In this document: piece after piece, positions 9,173 to 16,995 of the stretch | How positions within the stretch are numbered: position 1 is the first letter of the stretch | Layout: each line of letters begins with the position of its first letter | NCBI GenBank assembly: GCA_963697455.1 | Contig: CAVOOI010000014.1 | Span: forward strand, 62,001 to 126,000 | Direction of reading: 5' to 3' | DNA from: JAFEDN01 sp963697455 | GTDB lineage: Bacteria > Pseudomonadota > Gammaproteobacteria > Coxiellales > Coxiellaceae | Length of the DNA stretch: 64,000 nt | Made by a program: the position numbers and the translations under genes | Notes under the pieces: model-generated | What the model saw: only the letters and a program-made list of their open reading frames with translations | Told to the model about the DNA's origin: nothing | Database searches by the model: none

Positions 9173-9871
9173 ATGACTTCTGAACCCTCCTTGTGGAGTT
9201 TTATCGCTAATGCCGGGCCGGTAGTGAAAGCCGTATTGTGCATTTTATTTTGTGCTTCCGTGGCTTCTTGGGCCATTATCATTCAAAAGCTATTATTGTT
9301 TAAAAATAATGTCGCGGCGATGGAGCGGTTTGAACAAGTTTTTTGGTCGGGCACGGATATCAATAAGATGTACCAACAAATTGCCCAGAATAATCCGGTT
9401 TCGGGATTGGCAGGGATATTTTGTTCCGGATTTAAAGAATTTCGCCGTTGGGTTGATCATCCTCGGCAATCATCTCCTGAAACCATAGTAGAAGCGGTAA
9501 GACGGGCGATGCAGATTGTACAAGCACGCGAAATCGGACGGTTGGAGCAGCATTTATCTTTTTTGGCGACCGTCGGTTCAATCAGTCCTTATGTAGGATT
9601 GTTCGGAACCGTGTGGGGCATTATGACTTCATTTCGAGCGCTAGGCGCCGTGCAACAAGCCAGTATTGCTATGGTCGCTCCCGGCATTTCTGAGGCGTTG
9701 ATCGCTACGGCGGTTGGTTTGTTTGCGGCTATCCCGGCCGTGATTGCTTATAATCGTTTTAGCGCTCATCTGGAACGCAACTCGCAGCAATCGGAAATAT
9801 TCCAAGAGGAATTGATTGGTATCTTGCAACGTAATTTATTAATGAAAGAATCTCATGCAGCTAAGGTCTAG
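9173..9871 (+). CDS. tolQ: TolQ, proton channel subunit of Tol-Pal
   Basis: TolQ forms the inner-membrane proton channel with TolR, powering outer-membrane constriction at division. The 232-residue product has three membrane segments: about residues 17-37 (VKAVLCILFCASVASWAIII), 130-155 (ATVGSISPYVGLFGTVWGIM) and 170-190 (GISEALIATAVGLFAAIPAV). The spacing and the motif GLFGTVWGIMTSF are typical of TolQ and ExbB. The paired TolR favours TolQ. AAGGTG lies upstream of the ATG. The gene overlaps tolR by 17 bases. The 258 bases between secA and this gene hold the secA terminator and otherwise nothing I recognise. Confidence 0.93.
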   Translation: MTSEPSLWSFIANAGPVVKAVLCILFCASVASWAIIIQKLLLFKNNVAAMERFEQVFWSGTDINKMYQQIAQNNPVSGLAGIFCSGFKEFRRWVDHPRQSSPETIVEAVRRAMQIVQAREIGRLEQHLSFLATVGSISPYVGLFGTVWGIMTSFRALGAVQQASIAMVAPGISEALIATAVGLFAAIPAVIAYNRFSAHLERNSQQSEIFQEELIGILQRNLLMKESHAAKV

Positions 9872-10289
9872 ATCGAAACGCCGGGCAATGGCGGAAATTA
9901 ACGTCGTGCCTTACATTGACGTCATGTTAGTGTTACTGGTGATCTTTATGATTGCGGCGCCGTTGCTTTCTCAAGGAGTGAATGTGGCTTTGCCGCAGGC
10001 TACCGCTAAAGCTTTACCACCAAAACCCGAGCCGCCTATTATTGTTAGCGTTGATCAAAACGGACAATTTTATTTAAATGTCTCAGATTCGCCTAAGCAA
10101 CCGATTTCAGAGCAAGCATTAATGGTGCAGGTTGCGGCGCAATTGGCGGTCGCGAAGCAAAAAAATCAAACTCGCGACGTTTACGTGAAAGGTGATCGTT
10201 CAGTCGATTACGGCAAAGTAGTTGAAGTGATGGTGATGCTGCAAAAAGCCGGCGTAGATAATGTAGGTTTACTCACTCAACCCACCTAG
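9855..10289 (+). CDS. tolR: TolR, Tol-Pal inner-membrane protein
   Basis: TolR is a single-span inner-membrane protein with a periplasmic peptidoglycan-binding domain that couples TolQ to TolA. The 144-residue product has MAEINVVPYIDVMLVLLVIF with the essential membrane aspartate, and a periplasmic domain ending VEVMVMLQKAGVDNVGLLT, as in TolR. It overlaps the end of tolQ. No tolA, tolB or pal follows; the next gene is convergent yihY, so the rest of the Tol system must be elsewhere in the genome. Confidence 0.93.
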   Translation: MQLRSRSKRRAMAEINVVPYIDVMLVLLVIFMIAAPLLSQGVNVALPQATAKALPPKPEPPIIVSVDQNGQFYLNVSDSPKQPISEQALMVQVAAQLAVAKQKNQTRDVYVKGDRSVDYGKVVEVMVMLQKAGVDNVGLLTQPT

Positions 10290-10294
10290 ATATT

Positions 10295-11107
10295 TTATTC
10301 TGGTTTAGGTGTGGTTTCTTTAGGAATGCCCTTGGTCATGACTTGGCATATAACGGCCCCAAGTAAAATGATCACCCAGCAAGTATAGATCCACAGCAAG
10401 AAAATAGGGATGGCGGCTAGGGCGCCATAGATCACCCGGTAAGTAGGAAAGTAACTCATATATAAACCGAAGCAATATTTTGTCACTTCAAATAATACCG
10501 TAGTAATCAACCCAGCAACCACAGCAGAACGAAACGGAACCTGACAGCTAGGCAGCACCCAATTACAAAAAGTAAAAATTGCAAAGGCGCAAATGTAAGG
10601 AAGAATGTAGAGGAGAGGCTTTTCTACTATGCCGATACCGGATAACAAAGTAGCTAAATAAGAACTCGCTAAAATGAAAATGCCTAGAATAATAGGTGTT
10701 AGCAATAATACTAACGAATAAAAACTAAATGATAAGACTAGGTGGTGTTTGGATCCTACTCGCCAAATGCTGTTGAAGGCGCTGACCATATCATAGATCA
10801 TTAAAATGGCTACCATCGCCAAAGCCGCCAAACTACTCCAGGATAATACTTTGGTTTGTTGTAAAAAATGATCTAACTGATCCGAAATCACTTGCGCAGA
10901 ATGGGCGACGAAATTTTGAATTACAAATTGTTGCAGAACTTCCCCGGCGCCTGAAAAAACCGGGAATAAGGATAAAATCCAAAAACCCAAAATCACGGTA
11001 GGGACTAAAGATAATAAAGTAGTATACGCTAACGAGGCTGCGCGGTTAGCGCAATCGTTCTCGAAAAAAGCACGGTAAATATGCACGACTATACGAATTA
11101 TTTTCAT
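10295..11107 (-). CDS. yihY: YihY/BrkB-family inner-membrane protein
   Basis: The 270-residue product is a polytopic inner-membrane protein of the YihY family (once named ribonuclease BN). Its N-terminus shows NRAASLAYTTLLSLVPTVI, the conserved start of the family, followed by about six hydrophobic segments. GALAAIPIFLLWIYTCWVIIL near the C-terminus is the family's other conserved stretch. The molecular function is not settled. It overlaps the end of wrbA by an ATGA junction (11104-11107), so the two are probably translationally coupled. Confidence 0.9.
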   Translation of the reverse strand: MKIIRIVVHIYRAFFENDCANRAASLAYTTLLSLVPTVILGFWILSLFPVFSGAGEVLQQFVIQNFVAHSAQVISDQLDHFLQQTKVLSWSSLAALAMVAILMIYDMVSAFNSIWRVGSKHHLVLSFSFYSLVLLLTPIILGIFILASSYLATLLSGIGIVEKPLLYILPYICAFAIFTFCNWVLPSCQVPFRSAVVAGLITTVLFEVTKYCFGLYMSYFPTYRVIYGALAAIPIFLLWIYTCWVIILLGAVICQVMTKGIPKETTPKPE

Positions 11108-11694
11108 AATAGTTTCAATGCCGTGATGGCTAAGCGTTTCCCTAAAGCGCGGCTGACCCGGCGTTCACTTTCGCTCAGCGGATAGTTGCTATCCGCTCCC
11201 GCCATATGACTTGGGCCATACGGGGTGCCGCCGGTAGTGGTGGTGAATAACGTTGTTTCACTATAAGGCGTACCGACGATGATCATGCCTTGGTGGATTA
11301 AAGGTAACATCATACTGAGTAAAGTGGTTTCTTGACCGCCGTGCAGACTGGCGGTAGAAGTAAAGCAACCGGCGGGTTTGCCGATCAATGCGCCTGATTG
11401 CCAGAGTGAACCGGTGGTATCGAGAAAATATTTAAGGGGGGCGGCCATGTTTCCAAAGCGGGTCGGGCTGCCCAAGGCCAGTCCTGCACAACCTGCTAAA
11501 TCTTCCAGGGTGGCGTAGGGAGGCCCTGATTCTGGGATATTATCTTCGCTGATCTCCGTGTTCGGAGAAACTGCCGGGACTGTTCTCACCCGTGCTTCAA
11601 TCCCGGAAACTTGATCGATTCCCCGGGCGACTTCCTCGGCCATTTGAGCTGTGGCGCCACGCCGACTGTAATACAACACTAAAATATATGCCAT
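11104..11694 (-). CDS. wrbA: NAD(P)H:quinone oxidoreductase, WrbA family
   Basis: WrbA proteins are FMN-dependent enzymes that reduce quinones by two electrons, limiting redox cycling. The 196-residue product has the flavodoxin-like start YILVLYYSRRGATAQMAEEV, the FMN loop LGSPTRFGNMAAPLKYFLD, and the motif FTSTASLHGGQETTLLSM. AGAGGGAAT precedes the ATG. It is the first gene of a two-gene unit with yihY. Length is normal for type IV quinone oxidoreductases. Confidence 0.92.
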   Translation of the reverse strand: MAYILVLYYSRRGATAQMAEEVARGIDQVSGIEARVRTVPAVSPNTEISEDNIPESGPPYATLEDLAGCAGLALGSPTRFGNMAAPLKYFLDTTGSLWQSGALIGKPAGCFTSTASLHGGQETTLLSMMLPLIHQGMIIVGTPYSETTLFTTTTGGTPYGPSHMAGADSNYPLSESERRVSRALGKRLAITALKLL

Positions 11695-11708
11695 ATAACT
11701 GATTCCCT

Positions 11709-13535
11709 CTATTGCCCATATTTTAAAATTGGAGCAGATTTAGAGCGAGGTATAGAACTAGAACTAGAGCTAGAACTAGAACTAGAGCTAGAACTGCTTG
11801 GCCATAATACCATTACATTGTTTGCAAGCGGTGATTTTGGAGAAACAGGTTTTGATAGTAGACTTTTCGCCTCATCTACTTCTTTACCATATTCTGAAAT
11901 TATTGAACAGTGCAATAAAAGATGTAACCCAACGAATTCTCCAATTTCAACAAAATCAAAGCTATTAGGCAAAGATTGGGCTTCAGGGGAATGATTTTTT
12001 ATTTCCAAAGACTGATCTTGAGAGATATCAGATGTTATTTCTGAAGTAGAGGTTTCTTCTTCATCTAAAGGAGTTATCGCGCCATAATTATCGGCATTTT
12101 TAAGGGGAGATGGAACGAGCTGAGCTTTAATAAGCTGTACTAAACGTAAAGTCTCTTTTTCAAGCTGACTTAAAGCCGATAGCTGGCTTTGAGATAAGAT
12201 CGAATTAATCTGCTCTAACTTTATAAGTGAACCAGATAATAGTTCATACTTACGTTGCATTATTTTTTCAAGCTCTTTTAAAGTGAAGGATGATCCTTCA
12301 GGTAAAATCGGAATGAGGTCAATGAGTTTTACAAAAACAGATAAAGGTAAAGCTTGATTGATGCGATTATCTTCAAGCACCTTTCGACACAGATTGTGAA
12401 ACTGCTTATTTAGCCGATGATTTGTTTCCATGGAGGGTAAATTGATGTGAAAATTTTCACAAAATTCAATCAGTGTTAAAATATCCATTCGCGGAAACAA
12501 CTTAACACTACCAGCGTTCATCCGTCTCAGAAATTCGACAAAAATATAGAGGTCTAATGAAGTTAATTTTATTGATTTTAATTGCTCGAATTCGCTCAAA
12601 AATTTTTCCAAAGCTTTTGGATGCCCCCTTGCCGCTGCTTGTAAATACCACACGAGCGACTCAATCTTTAGCGACTGAAATCCCGCCAAGCTTTCGGGAA
12701 CGTGATCCAGAGTTAATGCTTTTAAATAAAAGGCATTGGAATGAGAGTGCCCAGACAAAAGTCTATTCAAAAGGTCATAAGTTTGGTTCAAACTCTCATT
12801 TTCGGCTGCTTTTATAAAAATTTTACTTGAATCTTCCCAAGCAGGGGACTCATTAGGAAATTTTTTTTTTGCTTCTATAATAAAAACTTTCTGAGAGAAA
12901 AATGCAGAAGATAAATATTCAGTTAGAATCCATTCAATTTCCTTCCAACAATTAATACCCATCTGGGTGCTCTTAAGAAAATAATTCAAACCGACCACTG
13001 GATTATGATGAAATTTTTCTGGTCTAATTATTAATATTTTTGCCAGACACAAATATCCGTACACTGCCAATTCCTGAGGATCTTTGGAGTCTGGATTTAA
13101 ATCCACATATTGAATTGAACAATGATGCGAAGGATCAGCGTGTTTTATATCAGCCAAATAACTATCGCGATCGCCCCTGAAAAAATTTTTCAAGATGATA
13201 TACAACTGAGTAAATTGCTTTTCTTTGATTAATTTATCAAAAACGTCACGTTGGGTAAATAAATTAGGATAATACTGTATAGTAAACCAATCCAGTAATT
13301 TATATTTGACAGATTTTAATTTAGGTTGATCGATATCGTCTGTAGCGAATAATGGATGAAATATTAGCCTTCCTAAGGCCGTTGTTCTGTATGTTGTTGG
13401 GTATTGAATCTCATTGTGACTGTGGGTAAGATTCATTACAACATTGTTAATTCCTGTCTCTATGTCGGAGTCATTTTTCGCTTCTAAGATATTATTCAAG
13501 CTAATCCAAAGATCAGGAATTATTGGTACTTTCAT
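11709..13535 (-). CDS. uncharacterised Sel1-like protein with serine tract
   Basis: I do not recognise this 608-residue protein. It is hydrophilic, lacks a signal peptide and is rich in helix. Two stretches resemble Sel1-like repeats: YGYLCLAKILIIRPEKFHH near residue 170 and SLVWYLQAAARGHPKALEKF near residue 300. Near the C-terminus a run of about 15 serines is encoded by an 18-bp repeat. It is followed by IPRSKSAPILKYGQ. A soluble helical protein with a low-complexity polar tail would suit a type IV secreted effector of Legionellales, but this is inference only. It stands alone between wrbA and a divergent transporter gene and is more AT-rich than the flanking core genes. Confidence 0.7.
   Translation of the reverse strand: MKVPIIPDLWISLNNILEAKNDSDIETGINNVVMNLTHSHNEIQYPTTYRTTALGRLIFHPLFATDDIDQPKLKSVKYKLLDWFTIQYYPNLFTQRDVFDKLIKEKQFTQLYIILKNFFRGDRDSYLADIKHADPSHHCSIQYVDLNPDSKDPQELAVYGYLCLAKILIIRPEKFHHNPVVGLNYFLKSTQMGINCWKEIEWILTEYLSSAFFSQKVFIIEAKKKFPNESPAWEDSSKIFIKAAENESLNQTYDLLNRLLSGHSHSNAFYLKALTLDHVPESLAGFQSLKIESLVWYLQAAARGHPKALEKFLSEFEQLKSIKLTSLDLYIFVEFLRRMNAGSVKLFPRMDILTLIEFCENFHINLPSMETNHRLNKQFHNLCRKVLEDNRINQALPLSVFVKLIDLIPILPEGSSFTLKELEKIMQRKYELLSGSLIKLEQINSILSQSQLSALSQLEKETLRLVQLIKAQLVPSPLKNADNYGAITPLDEEETSTSEITSDISQDQSLEIKNHSPEAQSLPNSFDFVEIGEFVGLHLLLHCSIISEYGKEVDEAKSLLSKPVSPKSPLANNVMVLWPSSSSSSSSSSSSSSSIPRSKSAPILKYGQ
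11756..11803. repeat. short tandem repeat encoding polyserine
   Basis: About 45 bases consist of alternating hexamers AGAACT and AGAGCT, forming an 18-base unit present more than twice. Read on the minus strand this gives alternating TCT and AGC/AGT serine codons. All units are multiples of three, so gain or loss changes tract length without a frameshift. Confidence 0.85.
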
Positions 13536-13606
13536 ATTTTCTCCCTCAAAAGTTCTTAATCCAATTCTGCGGATAATACGTATGAATCATTTATCTGTCA
13601 AACACT

Positions 13607-13685
13607 GAAGCAATTCCCGCTACGCGAGAATTGCTTCCTGGTTTCGATCCCTCATCAGGGAAGGTGGGGTTCTCCGTAGCGGGAA
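13607..13685 (+). promoter_or_regulatory. structured leader upstream of VUT transporter
   Basis: Two mutually exclusive pairings overlap. GAAGCAATTC (13607-13616) pairs perfectly with GAATTGCTTC (13628-13637). TTCCCGCTACG (13614-13624) pairs perfectly with CGTAGCGGGAA (13675-13685). The first pairing uses three bases of the second left arm. This resembles a switchable leader, and it lies 78 bases before the start of a predicted vitamin or queuosine-precursor transporter. It matches no riboswitch consensus I know, including preQ1-I. It could also be an intergenic repeat. Confidence 0.45.
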
Positions 13686-13762
13686 CTCCTGAGGTTTTGG
13701 GCAAATTTCAGGGTTTAAAATACAGATAAATATGCTATCATGCCTGAAAAAAAGTAGGGTTT

Positions 13763-14275
13763 ATGCGTTATATTTCAGTTATCAGCTACATTGCGTTAAT
13801 CGTTTTAATTAACGTTTGTTTTTCTTATTTGCCAGCGGCCCATTTTGGCGCCAATGAAATATCTCTGGCCGATTTCCTGGTAGGTTGGATTTATTTGGCT
13901 CGGGATTTTGCCCAGCGGGAAATTGGGCATTGGGTGCTGTTGGCCATGGGAATTGGGACCTTGCTAAGTTTTTGGCTGGCCGACCCAGTAATCGCACAGG
14001 CCAGTGTGATGGCGTTCGCTGTGGGTGAAGCCATGGACTGGGTGATGTTTACCTACACGGGTAAACCTTTAAGCCAACGGTTACTGTTTTCAGCCGGCCT
14101 GAGCGCCCCCGTGGATACCTATGTTTTTTTACAGTTGGCTCACCAGCTAAATTGGTTGGAATTTGTACTGATGACCCTGGTAAAATTCTTTGGCGTGTTT
14201 TGCTTATGGCGCTATTGGCAGATCCGCCAGCGGCGCGCCGACCTATCCCGCGCGAGAATTGTGACAGAACAGTAA
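13763..14275 (+). CDS. VUT-family (DUF165-like) membrane transporter
   Basis: The 170-residue product has about five membrane segments and looks like a small member of the VUT (vitamin uptake transporter) / DUF165 group, which includes YhhQ-like queuosine-precursor transporters. Recognisable points are GWIYLARDFAQREIGHW, with the charged pair after the second helix, and SAPVDTYVFLQLAH near residue 120. Substrate is inferred from the family only. The start is the ATG at 13763 after AGTAGGG. It is monocistronic and precedes the hairpin repeat at 14296. Confidence 0.7.
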   Translation: MRYISVISYIALIVLINVCFSYLPAAHFGANEISLADFLVGWIYLARDFAQREIGHWVLLAMGIGTLLSFWLADPVIAQASVMAFAVGEAMDWVMFTYTGKPLSQRLLFSAGLSAPVDTYVFLQLAHQLNWLEFVLMTLVKFFGVFCLWRYWQIRQRRADLSRARIVTEQ

Positions 14276-14295
14276 CTTCAGCAAGAATTACCATC

Positions 14296-14469
14296 CAGGG
14301 TTACCTCACGAAAATTAAATCCACGCAAAACGTTCAATTTTGGCTCAGGTTGAACGAAAAAATGGCCGAGTAAGCGGAGCATACTCAGGTATGTGAGCAT
14401 TGCGAGGACATTTTTTCGTTCAACCTGAGCCAAAAGTGGACGTTACATGATTTTCATGAGGTGGCCCTG
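14296..14469. repeat. long-hairpin intergenic repeat, copy 1
   Basis: A ~174-base element with two 36-base inverted arms: 14329-14364 and 14409-14444. Thirty-four of 36 positions pair and one of the two exceptions is a G-T wobble. Around the core, CAGGGTTACCTCACGAAAAT and its partner at 14448-14469 form an outer, less perfect stem. The 44-base loop contains CATAC-tcag-GTATG. A second copy lies at 34841-35015. The element has no credible coding capacity and lies directly upstream of the mreB promoter. A MITE-like element or a transcribed structure are both possible. Confidence 0.9.
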
Positions 14470-14486
14470 ATTGCTATGAAAGAGAA

Positions 14487-14515
14487 TTGAATCTATTATT
14501 AGTTTCAGGTAATAT
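14487..14515 (+). promoter_or_regulatory. sigma-70 type promoter of mreB operon
   Basis: TTGAAT (14487-14492) and TAATAT (14510-14515) are separated by 17 bases, close to the sigma-70 consensus. They lie 36 bases before the mreB ATG and just downstream of the hairpin repeat. Confidence 0.65.
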
Positions 14516-14550
14516 ACATATTTCAAGACCACCTCACGAGAATCCAATAT

Positions 14551-15594
14551 ATGTTTAAATTTTTACGCGGTTTTTTTTCCGATGATATCTCTATTGATTT
14601 AGGGACGGCCAACACCCTGATCTATGTTCGGGAAAAGGGTATCGTTTTGCGTGAGCCCTCGGTTGTAGCGTTGCGCAAAGATAGCTATTCCTCTCAAACC
14701 CGGGTGGTCGCAGTAGGCTTAGAAGCCAAACAGATGCTAGGCCGCACCCCGGGCAATATTGTCGCTATCCGTCCGCTGAAGGATGGCGTCATCGCCGATT
14801 TCCAAATTACTGAAAAAATGCTGCAGCATTTTATTCATAAAATCCATGAAGGCAAAATGTTTAGGCCCAGTCCCCGGGTATTGGTTTGCGTACCTTGCGG
14901 TTCTACGCAAGTTGAACGCCGTGCGATTAAGGAATCCGTGTTAGGCGCAGGCGCCCGCGAAGTTTATTTAATCGACGAACCCATGGCAGCCGCTATCGGC
15001 GCTGGGTTGCCGGTCGGTGAAGCGCGCGGCTCGATGGTCATTGATATTGGTGGAGGCACCACTGAAGTTGCCATTATATCTCTCAATGGCATTGTCTATG
15101 CAGAATCAGTGCGAATTGGTGGCGATCGTTTTGATGAGGCGATTGTAAATTATGTCCGCCGCAACTATGGCAGCCTGATTGGCGAAGCCACCGCTGAACA
15201 CATTAAACATGAAATTGGCACTGCCTATCCTAGCAGCGAAGTGAGAGAAATTGAGGTCCGTGGCCGTAACTTAGCTGAGGGTGTGCCGCGTAGTTTTACT
15301 TTGAACAGCAACGAAATTTTAGAAGCGTTACAAGAACCCTTAGCGGGTATCGTCGGCGCTATCCGGGGCGCGTTGGAACAAGCTCCTCCAGAGTTGGCAG
15401 CTGATATTGCCGAGCGCGGTCTAGTATTGACCGGCGGCGGCGCATTGTTAAAAGATATCGACCGGCTGTTAATTGAGGAAACCGGCTTACCGGTAGTGAT
15501 CGCGGAAGATCCGCTTACTTGCGTAGCGCGCGGTGGTGGCCGGGCTTTAGAGTTGATGAAGCATCTGCGTCACGATTTACTTTCTACAGACTAG
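14551..15594 (+). CDS. mreB: rod shape-determining protein MreB
   Basis: MreB is the bacterial actin that moves beneath the inner membrane and directs side-wall peptidoglycan synthesis. The 347-residue product shows phosphate 1 DLGTANTLIYV, phosphate 2 VIDIGGGTTEVAII and the adenosine motif GLVLTGGGALLKDID. Length is standard. It is the first gene of mreB-mreC-mreD and has a good promoter at 14487-14515. The ribosome binding site is weak (GAGAA before the ATG). Confidence 0.98.
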   Translation: MFKFLRGFFSDDISIDLGTANTLIYVREKGIVLREPSVVALRKDSYSSQTRVVAVGLEAKQMLGRTPGNIVAIRPLKDGVIADFQITEKMLQHFIHKIHEGKMFRPSPRVLVCVPCGSTQVERRAIKESVLGAGAREVYLIDEPMAAAIGAGLPVGEARGSMVIDIGGGTTEVAIISLNGIVYAESVRIGGDRFDEAIVNYVRRNYGSLIGEATAEHIKHEIGTAYPSSEVREIEVRGRNLAEGVPRSFTLNSNEILEALQEPLAGIVGAIRGALEQAPPELAADIAERGLVLTGGGALLKDIDRLLIEETGLPVVIAEDPLTCVARGGGRALELMKHLRHDLLSTD

Positions 15595-15603
15595 GATGAA
15601 GCC

Positions 15604-16485
15604 ATTAAGCGCATCTTTAAACGTAATCCAGCCTCCGCTCCGAGGATGTTATTTCTCGGAGTGATTGCTGTCGTATTGATTTTTTTTGATCATCGTTCTG
15701 CCTACGTTCAAAATTGGCATGCTAAATTGTCAGCGATCGTGGTTCCTGTGCAGGTATTAGTCGATCAGCCGATCAAATCAGTGCATTGGCTAACCATTAC
15801 CCTAAAATTTCAGCGTCAGTTATTGGATGAGAATGCACGTTTGCGAGCTCAGCAATTACTGATGGAATCCAAATTGCAGAAGCTGCTCACGCTGGAACGG
15901 GAAAATGCCCAGCTTCGGCAACTCCTGCAATCAACACCGCAAGCAACCGGTAAGGTGATTGTGGCGCAGTTATTAGCCGTTGCCTTAAACCCAGCCACCC
16001 AGCAAGTCGTGATTGACCGGGGTACGGCGGACCACTTGTATTTAGGTCAGCCGGTTTTAGATGCGTATGGAGTTATGGGACAAGTGATCAGTGTTGGGCC
16101 CTTAACTAGCCGAGTCTTATTGGTAACGGATATCCAAAGCGCCGTGCCGGTGCAAAATTACCGGACGGGTGCGCGCGCTATCGCCATTGGCAGCGGCAGT
16201 TCCGGTCAACTCAGATTAATCAATGTACCCGATAATAGCGATATTCAAGAAGGCGATTTATATGTCGCTTCGGGAATGGGATTGCGTTTTCCAGTGGGAT
16301 ATCCGGTAGGGGTAGTCGCTAAGTCTGCACTGGAAGCGGGAGAGCGCTTCGCAACCATTTTTTTAATTCCTGCGGCGCATATTGATAAAAGTGAACAAGT
16401 TTTGCTGGCCTGGCCAGAGCAAGCCTCATATGATCAAGCTGTGCAACAACAACTTCAGGCGGCGGTGTTGGAGAAAAAAACTTGA
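15604..16485 (+). CDS. mreC: rod shape-determining protein MreC, probable AUU start
   Basis: MreC is a bitopic periplasmic scaffold of the elongasome. The frame has one N-terminal membrane segment (LFLGVIAVVLIFFD), a coiled coil (LDENARLRAQ through LRQLLQ) and the two-beta-barrel domain with VIDRGTADHLYLGQPVLD. The first ATG in frame is 15646, but GAGG abuts it directly. The frame stays open back to the mreB stop, and the preceding codons (KRIFKRNPASAPR) form the expected basic cytoplasmic tail. Only ATT at 15604 or ATC at 15613 could start there. AGGA at 15593-15596 is seven bases from ATT 15604. I therefore give 15604 as start, a rare AUU. The alternative is 15646. An ATG at 15596 is out of frame. 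Confidence 0.85.
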   Translation: MKRIFKRNPASAPRMLFLGVIAVVLIFFDHRSAYVQNWHAKLSAIVVPVQVLVDQPIKSVHWLTITLKFQRQLLDENARLRAQQLLMESKLQKLLTLERENAQLRQLLQSTPQATGKVIVAQLLAVALNPATQQVVIDRGTADHLYLGQPVLDAYGVMGQVISVGPLTSRVLLVTDIQSAVPVQNYRTGARAIAIGSGSSGQLRLINVPDNSDIQEGDLYVASGMGLRFPVGYPVGVVAKSALEAGERFATIFLIPAAHIDKSEQVLLAWPEQASYDQAVQQQLQAAVLEKKT

Positions 16486-16979
16486 GTAATAGCGCACTAA
16501 AGGATTATGTCGTTATTGGTATCACCCTATTAATAGGCCTTATTCTCACGATTGTGCCTATGCCGCCGTGGGCTGTCTGGCTGCGTCCGAATTGGCTGTT
16601 AGCCATCTTAATTTTTTGGCTGTTGACAGCCTCGCACCGGGTAGGGATTGGTATGGCCTGGTTTTGTGGTTTACTCATGGATTTATTAACCGGTTCATTA
16701 TTGGGCGAGCAAGCATTAATATTTTGTATTACCGCCTATTTCGTCCTAAAGTTTCAAAACTGGTTAGCCCGCATGCCCGTAATCCAGCAAACCGCCGCCA
16801 TCTTTTTACTCATGCTATTTGATTTAATCATTGACCGTTGCATGTTAATTATTTTCCAGCATAGCATTGTGAATTGGTTATTTTGGCTACCCGCTTTAAC
16901 GACTGCAGTGATTTGGCCATGGTTATCGGGATTATTATATCTTTATCAAATAAAATTACGCGTTGCCGATATGGGGTAA
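16482..16979 (+). CDS. mreD: rod shape-determining protein MreD
   Basis: MreD is the polytopic membrane partner of MreC. The 165-residue product has about five hydrophobic segments and the family motif MAWFCGLLMDLLTGSLLGEQAL. It starts with TTG at 16482, overlapping the mreC stop by four bases, which suggests translational coupling. Order and length fit mreBCD. Sequence conservation in this family is low, so context carries part of the call. Confidence 0.92.
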   Translation: MSNSALKDYVVIGITLLIGLILTIVPMPPWAVWLRPNWLLAILIFWLLTASHRVGIGMAWFCGLLMDLLTGSLLGEQALIFCITAYFVLKFQNWLARMPVIQQTAAIFLLMLFDLIIDRCMLIIFQHSIVNWLFWLPALTTAVIWPWLSGLLYLYQIKLRVADMG

Positions 16980-16995
16980 CAAAAGCAGGAGAATA

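Noticed and set aside
11756..11803. CRISPR-like array
   Set aside because: The repeat unit is 6 or 18 bases without spacers and lies inside a reading frame as a serine tract.
13607..13685. preQ1 or SAM riboswitch
   Set aside because: The sequence does not fit preQ1-I and only a short stretch resembles the SAM-I core; the remaining conserved blocks are missing.
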